DNA from: JBBDJB01 sp040880125
GTDB taxonomy: Bacteria; Planctomycetota; Planctomycetia; Pirellulales; JBBDJB01
NCBI GenBank assembly: GCA_040880125.1
Contig: JBBDJB010000006.1
Location: forward strand, 1-52,929
Direction of reading: 5' to 3'
Length of the DNA stretch: 52,929 bases
A program made the position numbers and the translations under genes. The notes below the pieces were generated by a model. The model had not been told where the DNA came from and searched no databases. It saw only the letters and a program-made list of their open reading frames with translations. Below, in pieces: positions 8,155 to 16,781 of this stretch. Each line of letters starts with the position of its first letter. Within the stretch, counting starts at the first letter, position 1.

Positions 8155-9792
8155 TCACAATGAAGGCGGCGACATCCACGACGGCAACTCGCCCGCCGAC
8201 GGTAGACGGACTACCTTCGCGGTGATGATCGCCTCCAGGTCCAGCACCTCGCGCAAGGCTTCTTCTGGGGGTTCGTTGTCGAGGTTCAGAATGCCAATCG
8301 CGGAGCCGCCGGGCATGTTCTCCTCACGCCCCACGGCCATCTGAGCGATGTTGACGCCATGGTCGCCGAAGATCGTCCCCACTTTGCCGATGATTCCCGG
8401 CACGTCGCGGTGGGTGAATACCAGCAGGCAGCCGTCGAGGTAAGCCTCGAGGCGGTAATTGTCCAGCTCGACGATTCGCGGCATGCGCTGCCCGAACAGT
8501 GTGCCGGTGGCGCGGTGGACTGTCTGCGGCGTTTGCAGTTCCACCGTCATGGCCGAGGTAAATGCGCCGCGGTCGCTGCGAGACTCCTCGATCAGCTCGA
8601 TTCCGCGCTCGCGAACCATCAGTTCTGCGTTGACCAGGTTCACTTCCTCATCCATCGCGCCATGTAGCAGACCGGCGGTGAACGCGGCGGTCAGCACCTT
8701 CGTGTCCTTGCCGGCGATCTCTCCGCGGTACAACACCCGGCACGATTTGGCACCAGACGATTGCAGGCCGGACATCAGCCGCCCCAAGCGGAAGGCGACG
8801 TCGAGATAACCCCGCAGGCTTTCCAGCGTTTTGGGGTCGAGCGGCGCCATGTTTACCGCGTGCTTGATCGCGCCGGTATTGAGGAAATCGACCAGCAGGC
8901 CGACCGCTTCGGTGGCCACCTGTGTTTGCGCCTCTTCGGTGCTCGCTCCCAGATGCGGAGTCGCGACCACGCCCGGCATGCCGAACAGGGGGCTGTCCGT
9001 GCAAGGCTCCTCGACAAACACGTCCAGGGCTACACCGCCCAGTTTGCCGCTCTTGAGCCCCTCGACCAGGGCCGCTTCATTGTAGATGCCGCCCCGGGCG
9101 CAGTTGATTAGCCGCACCCCGGGCCGCATCCGCTCGATCTGTTCACGGTCGATCAGGTTGCGGGTCTCGTCGGTCAGCGGTGTGTGAACAGTCAAGTAGT
9201 CAACGTGCGGGAACATCTCCTGCACCGCGTCGACCAGTTCGACGCCCAGCTCCTGCGCCCGCTGCTTTGTGAGGAAGGGATCGTACCCGAGGACCGGCAT
9301 GTCGAACGCCTTCGCCCGCGTAGCGACCGCCTGGCCGATGCGTCCCAAACCCACGACGCCGAGCGTCTTGCCGGCCAGTTGGCTGCCCATGTACTGCTTG
9401 CGATCCCAGCGGCCTTCGATCAAGCTCTGATACGCCGGCGCGATATTCCGCGACAGGGTCAGCATCATGGCGAAAGTGTGCTCGGCCGTGCTGAGCGTGT
9501 TGCCGGCCGGCGTGTTCATCACCAGGATGCCGAGCCGGGTGGCGGACTGTTTGTCGATATTGTCCGTACCGACGCCGGCGCGCACGATCGCCCGCAGCCG
9601 CCGGTTGCCGGCCAGCGCTTCGGCAGTAATCTTGACGCCGCTGCGGCAGATGGCTCCGTCGAAACCGGCCAGTGCCTCGCGAAGCGCATCGCCGGACAAC
9701 CCGGTTCGCACTTCGTACTCGATACCGGGCGCGTCTGCCAGCATCTTCAGGCCGTCTTCGGCCATATCGTCCAATACAATAACGCGGTACAT
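8155..9792 (-). CDS. serA: D-3-phosphoglycerate dehydrogenase
   Basis: This enzyme oxidises 3-phosphoglycerate to phosphohydroxypyruvate, the first step of serine synthesis. The N-terminal catalytic part contains RAGVGTDNID, the NAD-binding motif GLGRIG (about residues 147-152), INCARGGIYNE with the substrate Arg, and TPHLGAST with the catalytic His. An intervening domain and a C-terminal ACT domain follow, as in the long bacterial form (about 525-530 residues; 545 here). ATG at 9792 (MYRVIVLDD) was chosen over a frame opening six codons earlier because it begins exactly at the conserved first strand. serC lies upstream on the same strand. Confidence 0.96.
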   Translation of the reverse strand: MYRVIVLDDMAEDGLKMLADAPGIEYEVRTGLSGDALREALAGFDGAICRSGVKITAEALAGNRRLRAIVRAGVGTDNIDKQSATRLGILVMNTPAGNTLSTAEHTFAMMLTLSRNIAPAYQSLIEGRWDRKQYMGSQLAGKTLGVVGLGRIGQAVATRAKAFDMPVLGYDPFLTKQRAQELGVELVDAVQEMFPHVDYLTVHTPLTDETRNLIDREQIERMRPGVRLINCARGGIYNEAALVEGLKSGKLGGVALDVFVEEPCTDSPLFGMPGVVATPHLGASTEEAQTQVATEAVGLLVDFLNTGAIKHAVNMAPLDPKTLESLRGYLDVAFRLGRLMSGLQSSGAKSCRVLYRGEIAGKDTKVLTAAFTAGLLHGAMDEEVNLVNAELMVRERGIELIEESRSDRGAFTSAMTVELQTPQTVHRATGTLFGQRMPRIVELDNYRLEAYLDGCLLVFTHRDVPGIIGKVGTIFGDHGVNIAQMAVGREENMPGGSAIGILNLDNEPPEEALREVLDLEAIITAKVVRLPSAGELPSWMSPPSL

Positions 9793-10061
9793 AAAACTCA
9801 AATCCCTCATGAGCCGGCAATTGCTGCCGGCAAGCTACGGCCGGTGTACCAGCCGCGAACAACTAGCCTGTTGAAAAGCGCCGTCGTAGCGCCCGTCAAC
9901 CTCGCCAAGTTCGGAGCAAAGCTCCTTACGGTTCGCAAACAACGACTTGCGTCGCTATTTTGGCATCACTCCCATGTGATACAGCAGCCTATTGAGAAAA
10001 CCCACAGGCTGCCAACGGTGCTACTGGAGTGGCGGTCGATCTCCAGCCGGTGCAGTGTGCG
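9793..10061. other. 269-base spacer between serC and serA
   Basis: The spacer contains AGCCTGTTGAAAA (9869-9881) and, about 115 bases on, the near copy AGCCTATTGAGAAAA (9986-10000). The second is followed by an inverted AGGCTG. This could be a small dispersed element or degraded repeat. No gene was seen. serC and serA may still be cotranscribed across it. Confidence 0.35.
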
Positions 10062-11168
10062 TCAGCCGGCACGTGCTTCGCGGAATTCGCGCATGAACGT
10101 AGCCAGGCGCTGCACGCCCTCTTCCGGCATGGCGTTGTATACGGAGGCCCGAATCCCGCCAACCGAGCGATGGCCTTCCAGCGATTCCAACTCATGCTCG
10201 CGGGCCTCTCGCAAAAACTCGTCGGTGGTCGCCTCGTCCGGCAGCCGAAAAGTCACGTTCATCTGCGAGCGATCCTCGCGCCGGACATGGCCGGTGTAAA
10301 AGCCTTCGCTCTGGTCGATCTGATCGTACAGCAGCTTCGCCTTGCGGCGATTGCGATCACGCATCGCGGCCAGTCCGCCGATTTCCTCCTGCAGCCATCG
10401 GGCGACCAGGTTAACCATGTAGACGGCAAAAGTCGGCGGCGTGTTGTATAGCGACCTGTCGCGGACGTGATTGCGGTAGTCGAGCATGCCGGCCAGTTCG
10501 TCGGACGAGCGCTCCAATAGATCCTCGCGGAGAATCACGACGGTCACGCCCGCCGGACCGACGTTCTTTTGGGCGCAGGCGTAGATCAAGCCGTAACGCT
10601 CGATCGGCAGCGGCCGGGAGAGAAAATCCGACGACGCATCGCACACCAGCGGCACGCCGCCGACCTCCGGCTCCTGGTCGAACTGCACGCCCTGGATTGT
10701 CTCGTTGGACGTGAAGTGCACGTAGGCGGCGTTCGCGTCGAGTTGCATCTCCGCCGCCGAGGGAAGCCGGTCGTAGTTGGTGGGCTTGCCGTCCCAGGCG
10801 ACGCGGACGTCGCCCTCGCGGCGGGCCTCCTCAATGGCCTTCTTCCCCCACGAGCCGCTGATGATGTAATCCGCCGCACGCCCAGTGCCGCGCAGCAGGT
10901 TTTGCGCCACCATGGAGAATTGCAGCCGGCTGCCGCCCTGCAGGAACAGGACGTGGTAGTGCTCCGGAATTGCGAGCAACTCTCGCAAGCGGGACTCGGC
11001 CGATTCAATGATCTCGACGAACGGCCGCGACCGATGGCTGATCTCCAGAATCGACATGCCCAGCCCGGGCAGTGCCATCAGATCGCGCTGGGCCTCGGCA
11101 AGGACGGGCTCGGGCAGCACGGCCGGTCCGGCTGAAAAGTTGTACACGCGTTGGGTCGTCGTCGACAC
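10062..11168 (-). CDS. serC: Phosphoserine aminotransferase
   Basis: This PLP enzyme transaminates phosphohydroxypyruvate to phosphoserine, the step after SerA. The N-terminus RVYNFSAGPAVLPEPVLAEA is the family signature, followed by EISHRS and FLQGGSRLQF. CDASSDFLSRP carries the conserved Asp, and the PLP lysine is in ACAQKNVGPAG. The C-terminus GGIRASVYNAMPEEGVQRL also fits. GTG at 11168 was chosen because it places the conserved start a few residues in and is preceded by GAGTAGG. A longer ATG frame from 11261 would add 31 residues not expected in this family. Length 368 residues is normal. Confidence 0.95.
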   Translation of the reverse strand: MSTTTQRVYNFSAGPAVLPEPVLAEAQRDLMALPGLGMSILEISHRSRPFVEIIESAESRLRELLAIPEHYHVLFLQGGSRLQFSMVAQNLLRGTGRAADYIISGSWGKKAIEEARREGDVRVAWDGKPTNYDRLPSAAEMQLDANAAYVHFTSNETIQGVQFDQEPEVGGVPLVCDASSDFLSRPLPIERYGLIYACAQKNVGPAGVTVVILREDLLERSSDELAGMLDYRNHVRDRSLYNTPPTFAVYMVNLVARWLQEEIGGLAAMRDRNRRKAKLLYDQIDQSEGFYTGHVRREDRSQMNVTFRLPDEATTDEFLREAREHELESLEGHRSVGGIRASVYNAMPEEGVQRLATFMREFREARAG

Positions 11169-11329
11169 GTCGCCTACTCGGTTAAACAAGCGATTGGAGG
11201 GACAGCCCGGGCGGTTCACAGATCGCTCACCGCTACTCCACCGGGGGTAAACTTCCGGCATTGTAACGGTGGCCGCGACAGTTGGCGATGGGGTGCGGCG
11301 ATCGCCGCCGGGGCTACGTTTCGCCTCGT

Positions 11330-11770
11330 TTATCCGCCGGACGAGCCCTGGTCATTCTGCTCAAACTTCAGCGCCGCGGAGTTGATGCAGTAGCGCATGC
11401 CGGTGGGCGTCGACGGCGCGTCGGGAAAGAGGTGCCCGAGGTGAGCACCGCAGCGGCGGCAGACCACCTCCGTGCGGGCCATCGACGCGGACCGATCCTC
11501 CTTGGTATCGACACTCTCCTCGGACGTCGGCTGAAAGAAGCTGGGCCATCCGGTGCCCGAGTCGAACTTGGTCTCCGACGTAAACAGCGGCTCGTCGCAG
11601 CAGATACAGCGGTAGGTGCCGGCTTCCTTATTATCCCAATACGCACCGGTGAATGCCGGCTCCGTCCCGCCGCAGCGCGTCACGCTGTATTGCGAGTCAC
11701 TCAATTGCTCGCGCCATTGCTGATCGCTCTTGTTGACTTCCGGCTCGCTGGGGCGTGACGATTCAGCCAT
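11330..11770 (-). CDS. msrB: Peptide-methionine (R)-S-oxide reductase
   Basis: MsrB reduces methionine-R-sulfoxide in oxidised proteins. The 146-residue protein has the structural zinc pairs CICC and CRRC, the central KFDSGTGWPSFFQP motif, GAHLGHLFPDAP, and the catalytic Cys in GMRYCINSAALKF. No signal peptide, so it probably acts in the cytoplasm. It lies 30 bases after a small membrane protein gene and 161 bases before serC on the same strand. Confidence 0.95.
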   Translation of the reverse strand: MAESSRPSEPEVNKSDQQWREQLSDSQYSVTRCGGTEPAFTGAYWDNKEAGTYRCICCDEPLFTSETKFDSGTGWPSFFQPTSEESVDTKEDRSASMARTEVVCRRCGAHLGHLFPDAPSTPTGMRYCINSAALKFEQNDQGSSGG

Positions 11771-11800
11771 GTTGCTTCCTCATTTCTCAATGCGGTGGTT

Positions 11801-12316
11801 CTACGATTGGGGCACAACCGTGCGGCGCTGCGAAGCCACGCGGAATATCGCGGCGGCCGTCAATGCCGCCAGCACCACTCCGCCCAGCCACGCCGCCACC
11901 GGCGAACCGAAGACGACCGTGGCGTTGAAAATCATCAGGATGAAAAAGGTGTGCAGGCCGACGATGTACCAGCGGGGAGGCACATACTGCGGTGCCACCC
12001 ACCAGCGGACGACGTCCGCCAGCCATAGCACCGTAAATGCGTAGTTGAAGTATATCCCACCACCCCAATCCCAGCCTAGCCGCTGGGCCGTCTGCTCGGC
12101 GGTCGACTGGTAGGCGGATGCATGGCTCCAATGATGCACATAGCCGAAGGCCGCGACAACGTGCACGAGAAACGCACCGCAGCCCAGCGACCAGCAGTGC
12201 CTTGCCGTGCGGCGAGCGGCGTCACCGCTGCCGCCGAGCTGCAAAACCACGCTGGCCGCATACAGCAGCAGCGCCAATCTGACGCTCCAGTACAACAGCG
12301 ACTCGCCGATCTGCAA
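11801..12316 (-). CDS. Small integral membrane protein, unknown
   Basis: The 171-residue protein has four or five hydrophobic segments, at about residues 8-28, 42-62, 88-108, 118-140 and 142-160. Histidines cluster in the second loop (VHHWSHASAY), which might bind a metal or heme, but no family was recognised. It lies between a Pmp3/YqaE gene and msrB on the same strand with gaps of 38 and 30 bases, so it is probably in one operon with both. Confidence 0.6.
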   Translation of the reverse strand: MQIGESLLYWSVRLALLLYAASVVLQLGGSGDAARRTARHCWSLGCGAFLVHVVAAFGYVHHWSHASAYQSTAEQTAQRLGWDWGGGIYFNYAFTVLWLADVVRWWVAPQYVPPRWYIVGLHTFFILMIFNATVVFGSPVAAWLGGVVLAALTAAAIFRVASQRRTVVPQS

Positions 12317-12354
12317 GGGGCGACTCCGAGTGCGAAATCGTCGACAGCGCTATG

Positions 12355-12552
12355 CTACTGTCTTAGCGACCTGGCGAGCTGAGTGAAGCGCTTGTCGGTC
12401 TTGTATTCATTCACCAGCACCAGCGCGTGGATCATACCCGGCACAAAGAACATGAGGGTCAGTAGTAGATTCAAAACGGCCGACAACGGCTTTCCGATGA
12501 ATAAAACCGCAACCGGGGGGAGCAGGATAGCGAGCAACCATAACATCGTCAC
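12355..12552 (-). CDS. YqaE/Pmp3-family membrane protein
   Basis: The 65-residue protein has two membrane segments, with the family pattern LAILLPPVAVLFIGKPLSAV in the first and NLLLTLMFFVPGMIHALVLV in the second. Pmp3/YqaE proteins are small hydrophobic proteins linked to salt or cold stress and membrane potential in plants, fungi and bacteria. It is somewhat longer at the C-terminus (charged EYKTDKRFTQLARSLRQ) than the usual 50-55 residues. Probably cotranscribed with the next membrane protein gene and msrB. Confidence 0.8.
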   Translation of the reverse strand: MTMLWLLAILLPPVAVLFIGKPLSAVLNLLLTLMFFVPGMIHALVLVNEYKTDKRFTQLARSLRQ

Positions 12553-12604
12553 GCTCCCGCATTAAGAACGAAAAGTTGAAATCACAGTTGGCATCCGTAC
12601 CAAC

Positions 12605-14263
12605 TCACGCCTCCGGCGGAATCACCCGCACCGCCTGATTGTCCGCCGCGGTGGTCAGCCGCAGCCGCACGGGCCCCCCCTGTCCTGTCACCGCATCGCG
12701 GAAGTCGGACGGGCGCCGCACCCGGGTGTCGTTTACGTGGCTGATAAACATCCGTGGCCGCAATCCCTGTTGCCAGGCGGGGCTCCCCTCCTCCACGTCA
12801 GAAATGGCGACGCAACCTTGCGGGTCGACGTCGCCCAGCCGCAGGTGTTCCACGTACTGGGACAAAGCGGTCGTATAGTCGACCCGCAGTCCGCGCCAGG
12901 CTGGCGGCTTCTGCGTGGCGATCATCCCCTGGCTGACGGCGTTCTTGGCCAGTTCGACTTCCACCTCACCGACCTGCTCGTTTCGCACATAGCGCAAACG
13001 AACGACTCTGCCCGCGGGCTGCTTTCCGACCTGGAGCATCAGGCCGTCGCGGCCAAAGATCGCCAGGTCGTTGACGTGGGTGATTACGTCGCCGGCCTGC
13101 AGTCCGGCCGCCGCCGCCGGAGTGCCTTCGACAACGTCTGCAACCAGCATGCCGGCTTTGCCAAGCCGGGCATCGCGCGGGGGCAAATTCTGTGGACTGA
13201 TCCCCAAAAACCCGTATTCGACCTCGCGGCCTTCCATCAGCGTCTGGATGACGCGGCGGAACGTGTCATCGACCGGCACGGCGTAACCGGCCGATTGCTC
13301 GTACCCGGCGATGGCGGCCAGCGAAGTCGTCAGACCGATCATCTCCCCACGGAGATTGACTAGCGCGCCGCCGCTGGTGCCGACGTTCAGCCGGGCGTCG
13401 GTCTGAATCAACGTGCCGAAGTGGTGCAACGTGTCCTGTGCATCGGTTGCGGAGCGGTCGGCCGGTGTGGGAGCGGCCTTGCGAGCGACGTTGGCGACAA
13501 TGCCCCAACTGGCACTGGCCTGGCCGTCCCGGGCAATGGCGTAGGGATTGCCCAGGGCCACGACGAATTGTCCCTTGCGGACTTTCTCGGCATTACCCAG
13601 CGGCATCGGAACCAGATCGTTCGCCTCGACGCTCAGCACCGCCAGGCCGCTGCGTGGATCGGCGGCTTTGATTGTCGCCTTGAGCACCCGGCGGTCGGCC
13701 GTGGTGACCCAGTGCGTGTCGCCGGCACGCAGCAGATGCTGCTGCGTGAGGATCAATCCCTGCCGGTCAATTACCACGCCAGTGCCAAAGGCCGTGGGAA
13801 TAAAGTCCGGGTCTTCCGGAGTGGTCGCTTCCTCGAGCTGACGGAAGCGGGCGAACGGATCAAGCGGCTGTGGCCAGTCGTCTGCCCCATCTTCCTGCTG
13901 AGAAACCCGGGCGATCGCCACCACCGACTTCTCAGTCGCGGCGATCACCTCGACCAGAGTCTGCTCGATGGCCGCCGCCAACTGCGGACCAGCGGCCGCG
14001 TCGCCAGGCTGTTGGGCGAGGGCCGATTGGGAGGTGGCCGCCGTGAAGACAAAAAGTAACGAAAGAGCTGACAGGATGAAGTGACGGATCCGACGTCCGT
14101 CGACGGGCGCTATGTCCTGCACGCCGGGAGCAGACCGCTCGTCCGCAGCAAGGTCACGAGCACGGCGGGACAAGCCCGCCGTGGCACCCCAATGACCCGC
14201 CGTGGCACCCAGAGCGGCCGCAGTGGCACCTGGAGCGGTGTTACGTCTCAAGCGATCGGGCAT
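12605..14263 (-). CDS. HtrA/DegP-like serine protease homologue with PDZ domains
   Basis: An exported protein: a hydrophobic signal segment (RRIRHFILSALSLLFVFTAA) is followed by a trypsin-like domain and two PDZ-like domains. His (TQQHLL, residue 176) and Ser (GTSGGALVNL, residue 297) of the triad are present. The Asp position reads DPRSGLAVL, where DegP has DPRSDIALI, so it is Gly206. Residues are counted from the ATG at 14263. The real start is uncertain: codons between the ATG and the signal segment are made of the palindromic repeat seen at 14161-14183, and a GTG at 14122 would give a compact signal peptide. The gene follows recA closely on the same strand. It may be proteolytically weak or a chaperone-like relative. 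Confidence 0.8.
   Translation of the reverse strand: MPDRLRRNTAPGATAAALGATAGHWGATAGLSRRARDLAADERSAPGVQDIAPVDGRRIRHFILSALSLLFVFTAATSQSALAQQPGDAAAGPQLAAAIEQTLVEVIAATEKSVVAIARVSQQEDGADDWPQPLDPFARFRQLEEATTPEDPDFIPTAFGTGVVIDRQGLILTQQHLLRAGDTHWVTTADRRVLKATIKAADPRSGLAVLSVEANDLVPMPLGNAEKVRKGQFVVALGNPYAIARDGQASASWGIVANVARKAAPTPADRSATDAQDTLHHFGTLIQTDARLNVGTSGGALVNLRGEMIGLTTSLAAIAGYEQSAGYAVPVDDTFRRVIQTLMEGREVEYGFLGISPQNLPPRDARLGKAGMLVADVVEGTPAAAAGLQAGDVITHVNDLAIFGRDGLMLQVGKQPAGRVVRLRYVRNEQVGEVEVELAKNAVSQGMIATQKPPAWRGLRVDYTTALSQYVEHLRLGDVDPQGCVAISDVEEGSPAWQQGLRPRMFISHVNDTRVRRPSDFRDAVTGQGGPVRLRLTTAADNQAVRVIPPEA
14161..14183. repeat. CCGCCGTG-type palindrome inside the HtrA 5' region
   Basis: Arms CACGGCGGG and CCCGCCGTG surround ACAAG, followed by GTGGCACCCC and two further partial copies up to about 14240. 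It belongs to the same family as 33169-33192, 36727-36749, 44969-44992 and 52899-52921, which are all intergenic. This suggests that the upstream part of the HtrA frame is not truly coding. Confidence 0.6.
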
Positions 14264-14280
14264 GGCGCTGCCCCCCAAAG

Positions 14281-15402
14281 CTATTTCAGTTCATCGTCGG
14301 AGACGGACGGGCCGCCCAGCGGGGCCAGGTCGGCCCCCAGTCCGTCGTCGGCGAGAATGTCATTAGTCAACTTTTCCGTGAACGCAGGGTTCTCTTTCAG
14401 ATACGCCCGCGCACGCTCGCGGCCCTGGCCGATCTGCTCGTCGCCGTAGCGGAACCACGAGCCGCTCTTGACGACCAACTTCTGGGCGATGGCCAGGTCG
14501 AGGATGTCGCCCTCGTAGCTGATGCCGTCCTGGTGCAGCATGTCGAACTCGGCGATGCGAAACGGCGGGGCCACCTTGTTCTTGACCACCTTCGCCCGCA
14601 CGCGCTGGCCCACCACGTCCTCGCCGTCCTTGAGCTGCCCGATGCGGCGGACGTCGATCCGGCAGGAGCTGTAAAACTTAAGAGCGCGGCCGCCGGGCGT
14701 CGTTTCCGGGCTGCCGAACATCACGCCGATCTTCTCGCGGATCTGGTTGATGAAGATGACCGACGTCTTGGTCTTGGAGATTGCGCCGGTCAACTTTCGC
14801 ATGGCCTGGCTCATCAGCCGGGCCTGCAATCCGACGTGCGAGTCGCCCATCTCGCCTTCCAGTTCCTTCTTGGGAACGAGGGCCGCCACCGAGTCGATGA
14901 CGATCACGTCCACGGCGTTAGAGCGGATCAACATTTCGGTGATTTGCATCGCTTCTTCGCCGCTGCCGGGCTGGCTGACCAGAAGCGACTCCAATTCGAC
15001 GCCAAGCTTTTTGGCCCAGCTCGGGTCCAGGGCGTGTTCGGCGTCGATAAAGGCGGCGATGCCTCCCTTTCGCTGCGCCTGGGCCACCACGTGCAGGGCC
15101 AGAGTCGTCTTGCCGCTCGACTCGGGACCGTAGATCTCGACGATGCGACCGCGGGGGATCCCCTGCCCGCCCAGTGCCAGGTCCAGCGAGAGGCTGCCCG
15201 TCGGGATGCCGGCGATCCGCACGGCCGTGTCCGACCCCAGCGGCATGATGGCCCCTTCCCCGAACTGCTTCTCGATCTGACTGAGCGTGTGCTTCAGATC
15301 CGGATTGTCGTCCAGGAGCTTCGACTTCACCGAGGCGTCCTTGGCGACCGGCGTCTTCTCTTTCTTGGGCATCCGGTTGTTCGCTTTGACGGTACTGACC
15401 AT
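14281..15402 (-). CDS. recA: Recombinase RecA
   Basis: RecA forms filaments on single-stranded DNA for homologous recombination and SOS signalling. Walker A is GPESSGKT (residues 92-99). The conserved FIDAEHALDPSWAKKLGV, VIDSVAALVPK, SQAMRKLTG and FINQIREKIGVMFGSPETTPGGRALKF segments are all present. ATG at 15402 gives 373 residues and is preceded by AAAGGA at a reasonable distance. A second ATG ten codons later (MPKKEK) is also possible. A frame extending to 15573 runs through the promoter and repeat and was rejected. Confidence 0.98.
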   Translation of the reverse strand: MVSTVKANNRMPKKEKTPVAKDASVKSKLLDDNPDLKHTLSQIEKQFGEGAIMPLGSDTAVRIAGIPTGSLSLDLALGGQGIPRGRIVEIYGPESSGKTTLALHVVAQAQRKGGIAAFIDAEHALDPSWAKKLGVELESLLVSQPGSGEEAMQITEMLIRSNAVDVIVIDSVAALVPKKELEGEMGDSHVGLQARLMSQAMRKLTGAISKTKTSVIFINQIREKIGVMFGSPETTPGGRALKFYSSCRIDVRRIGQLKDGEDVVGQRVRAKVVKNKVAPPFRIAEFDMLHQDGISYEGDILDLAIAQKLVVKSGSWFRYGDEQIGQGRERARAYLKENPAFTEKLTNDILADDGLGADLAPLGGPSVSDDELK

Positions 15403-15504
15403 GAGGCGTGAATCCTTTATCCTACAGAACCTTGCGACGTGCAAGCGGCCGGCGGGGCCAGAGTGATTTGCGGCCGCCGACCCACGACTACTGAACGCAT
15501 GGAT

Positions 15505-15533
15505 AGTATATCGGTGTACAGTATCCGTCGCAA
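15505..15533 (-). promoter_or_regulatory. recA promoter with overlapping imperfect palindrome
   Basis: On the minus strand TTGCGA (15533-15528) and TATACT (15510-15505) are 17 bases apart. This places the transcript start near 15498, about 96 bases before the recA ATG. The core is spanned by an imperfect palindrome at 15501-15526 with end arms GGATA and TATCC, and ACTGTACA lies in the spacer. This is a plausible LexA-type operator, but I do not know the local LexA motif. Confidence 0.6.
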
Positions 15534-15553
15534 GAGGATTTTTAGCTAGGTCG

Positions 15554-15572
15554 CTGAATTGATGAGAATTCA
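15554..15572. repeat. Degenerate CTGAATTC-family palindrome upstream of recA
   Basis: CTGAATT and GAATTCA surround GATGA. It is a slightly decayed member of the dispersed CTGAATTC/GAATTCAG family. Confidence 0.5.
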
Positions 15573-15801
15573 CCCGGTGAGTCCTTGAGCGGCTGAGTTC
15601 TTACCAGTCCAGGGTTGAAGCCGACCGTGCAATCGCTACCGGCTGCGCAAACCGGTGCGGCGATTGGCAAGTTTCGAGAAAACGCCCGAATCGGCTCATG
15701 AAACCCCGGGGCAGGCCGCGCGATCGAAGTAGGATGGAGATGCGGGGCCGGCCATTGATAAGGCGGTCTCGCCTAAATTCGGCTTTCTCACCCCCGTGAT
15801 T

Positions 15802-15842
15802 GGGGCAGGATTGGGCTCTCCGCTTGATCCTGCCCCTTTTTT
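15802..15842 (+). terminator. Intrinsic terminator, plus-strand orientation
   Basis: Perfect 10-base arms GGGGCAGGAT (15802-15811) and ATCCTGCCCC (15827-15836) are followed by six T residues (15837-15842). The T-run fits a plus-strand transcript, yet both neighbouring genes (recA and the FliN-like gene) are on the minus strand. It either ends an unannotated plus-strand RNA or serves the FliN-like gene as a hairpin without a T-run. Confidence 0.6.
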
Positions 15843-15857
15843 CATGGGAAGCGGCGC

Positions 15858-16781
15858 TCACCCCTGCGACCGCTCCCGCTGCAGCCGCTTGTAGCGCTCC
15901 CTCGGCAGCACGATCGCGTTGACGCGCACGCCGAACTTATCGCCTACCTTGACCGCTTCACCGTCGGCAACGGTCCGGCCGCCGACGCACAACTCCAAAA
16001 GCTCGTCACACGACTTGTCGAACTGGATCAGCGAGCCCGGTACCAGTTCCAAGATCTTGCCGACCGATTGCTTCTTCCCGGCCAGCACCACCGAAACCGG
16101 CACGCGAATCCGCAGCAGGCTGCGAATATAAGCCGGCAGCCGATCGAACCGATCGTGGGAAGCTCCGGCCGCGCGCGGGACGTCGTGCAACGGTGCCGCG
16201 TCGGCTTTTGTCGCAGCGGATTCCGACGGAGTATCGCCGGCCGATGTACCTTCGGTTCCGGGATCGGCAACGGCGACCAGTGTCGCGCCCGCGGCCAGCG
16301 GCCAGATGGCGTACAGCGCGCCCTGGCCGTCGCCGGCGGCAATCTCCAGCGGGATGACCGCCGCCTGCTCGTCGGGCTGGGCGGCCAACAGCGTCTGGTG
16401 GAGGTCGTCTGCCCAAATTCCGCCGATTGCCCGGACGCCCAGGTCCGATGGCCAGAGCAAGCCTGCGAGGGACTCGGCAACCGGATCGAGCTCCGCCCGG
16501 GCGCGATTGTCCGCCTCGGCCAGCCGTCCGCTGAGCAGTCCCAACGAAGCCGGCATTACGACCGCGGCACCACTGCCGCCGCTCGATTGAAACAGCAGCA
16601 CGATGCCAGGGCCCGAGAGGGCCCCGGCCATTTCGTCGGAATCAAGCGTAGTGGGGGTGCGGGCCTGGAGCGCGACCTGGTCGGAGCGAATCAGCTCGGC
16701 CAGCACCTCGGCCGCCGCGCCGGCGTTCTCCTGGCAGGTCTGGCGGACCCGATCGATAATGTCAGCGTTCAGTTCGGTCAT
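15858..16781 (-). CDS. FliN-like (SpoA-domain) protein
   Basis: Only the last 90 or so of 307 residues are clearly assignable: RIRVPVSVVLAGKKQSVGKILELVPGSLIQ... to ...VKVGDKFGVRVNAIV is the SpoA/FliN fold of the flagellar C-ring and of type III export switch proteins. The upstream 210 residues are acidic and Ala-rich and may be a FliM/FliY-like middle domain (segment VVMPASLGLLSGRLAEAD). No other flagellar or secretion gene is in the window. It may be a genuine FliN/FliY in a dispersed flagellar set. ATG start. A hairpin follows the stop. Confidence 0.7.
   Translation of the reverse strand: MTELNADIIDRVRQTCQENAGAAAEVLAELIRSDQVALQARTPTTLDSDEMAGALSGPGIVLLFQSSGGSGAAVVMPASLGLLSGRLAEADNRARAELDPVAESLAGLLWPSDLGVRAIGGIWADDLHQTLLAAQPDEQAAVIPLEIAAGDGQGALYAIWPLAAGATLVAVADPGTEGTSAGDTPSESAATKADAAPLHDVPRAAGASHDRFDRLPAYIRSLLRIRVPVSVVLAGKKQSVGKILELVPGSLIQFDKSCDELLELCVGGRTVADGEAVKVGDKFGVRVNAIVLPRERYKRLQRERSQG

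Noticed and set aside
9869..10000. Possible insertion element between serC and serA
   Set aside because: The repeated AGCCT-TTGA-AAA segments are imperfect direct repeats only about 115 bases apart with no transposase, so a mobile element cannot be claimed.
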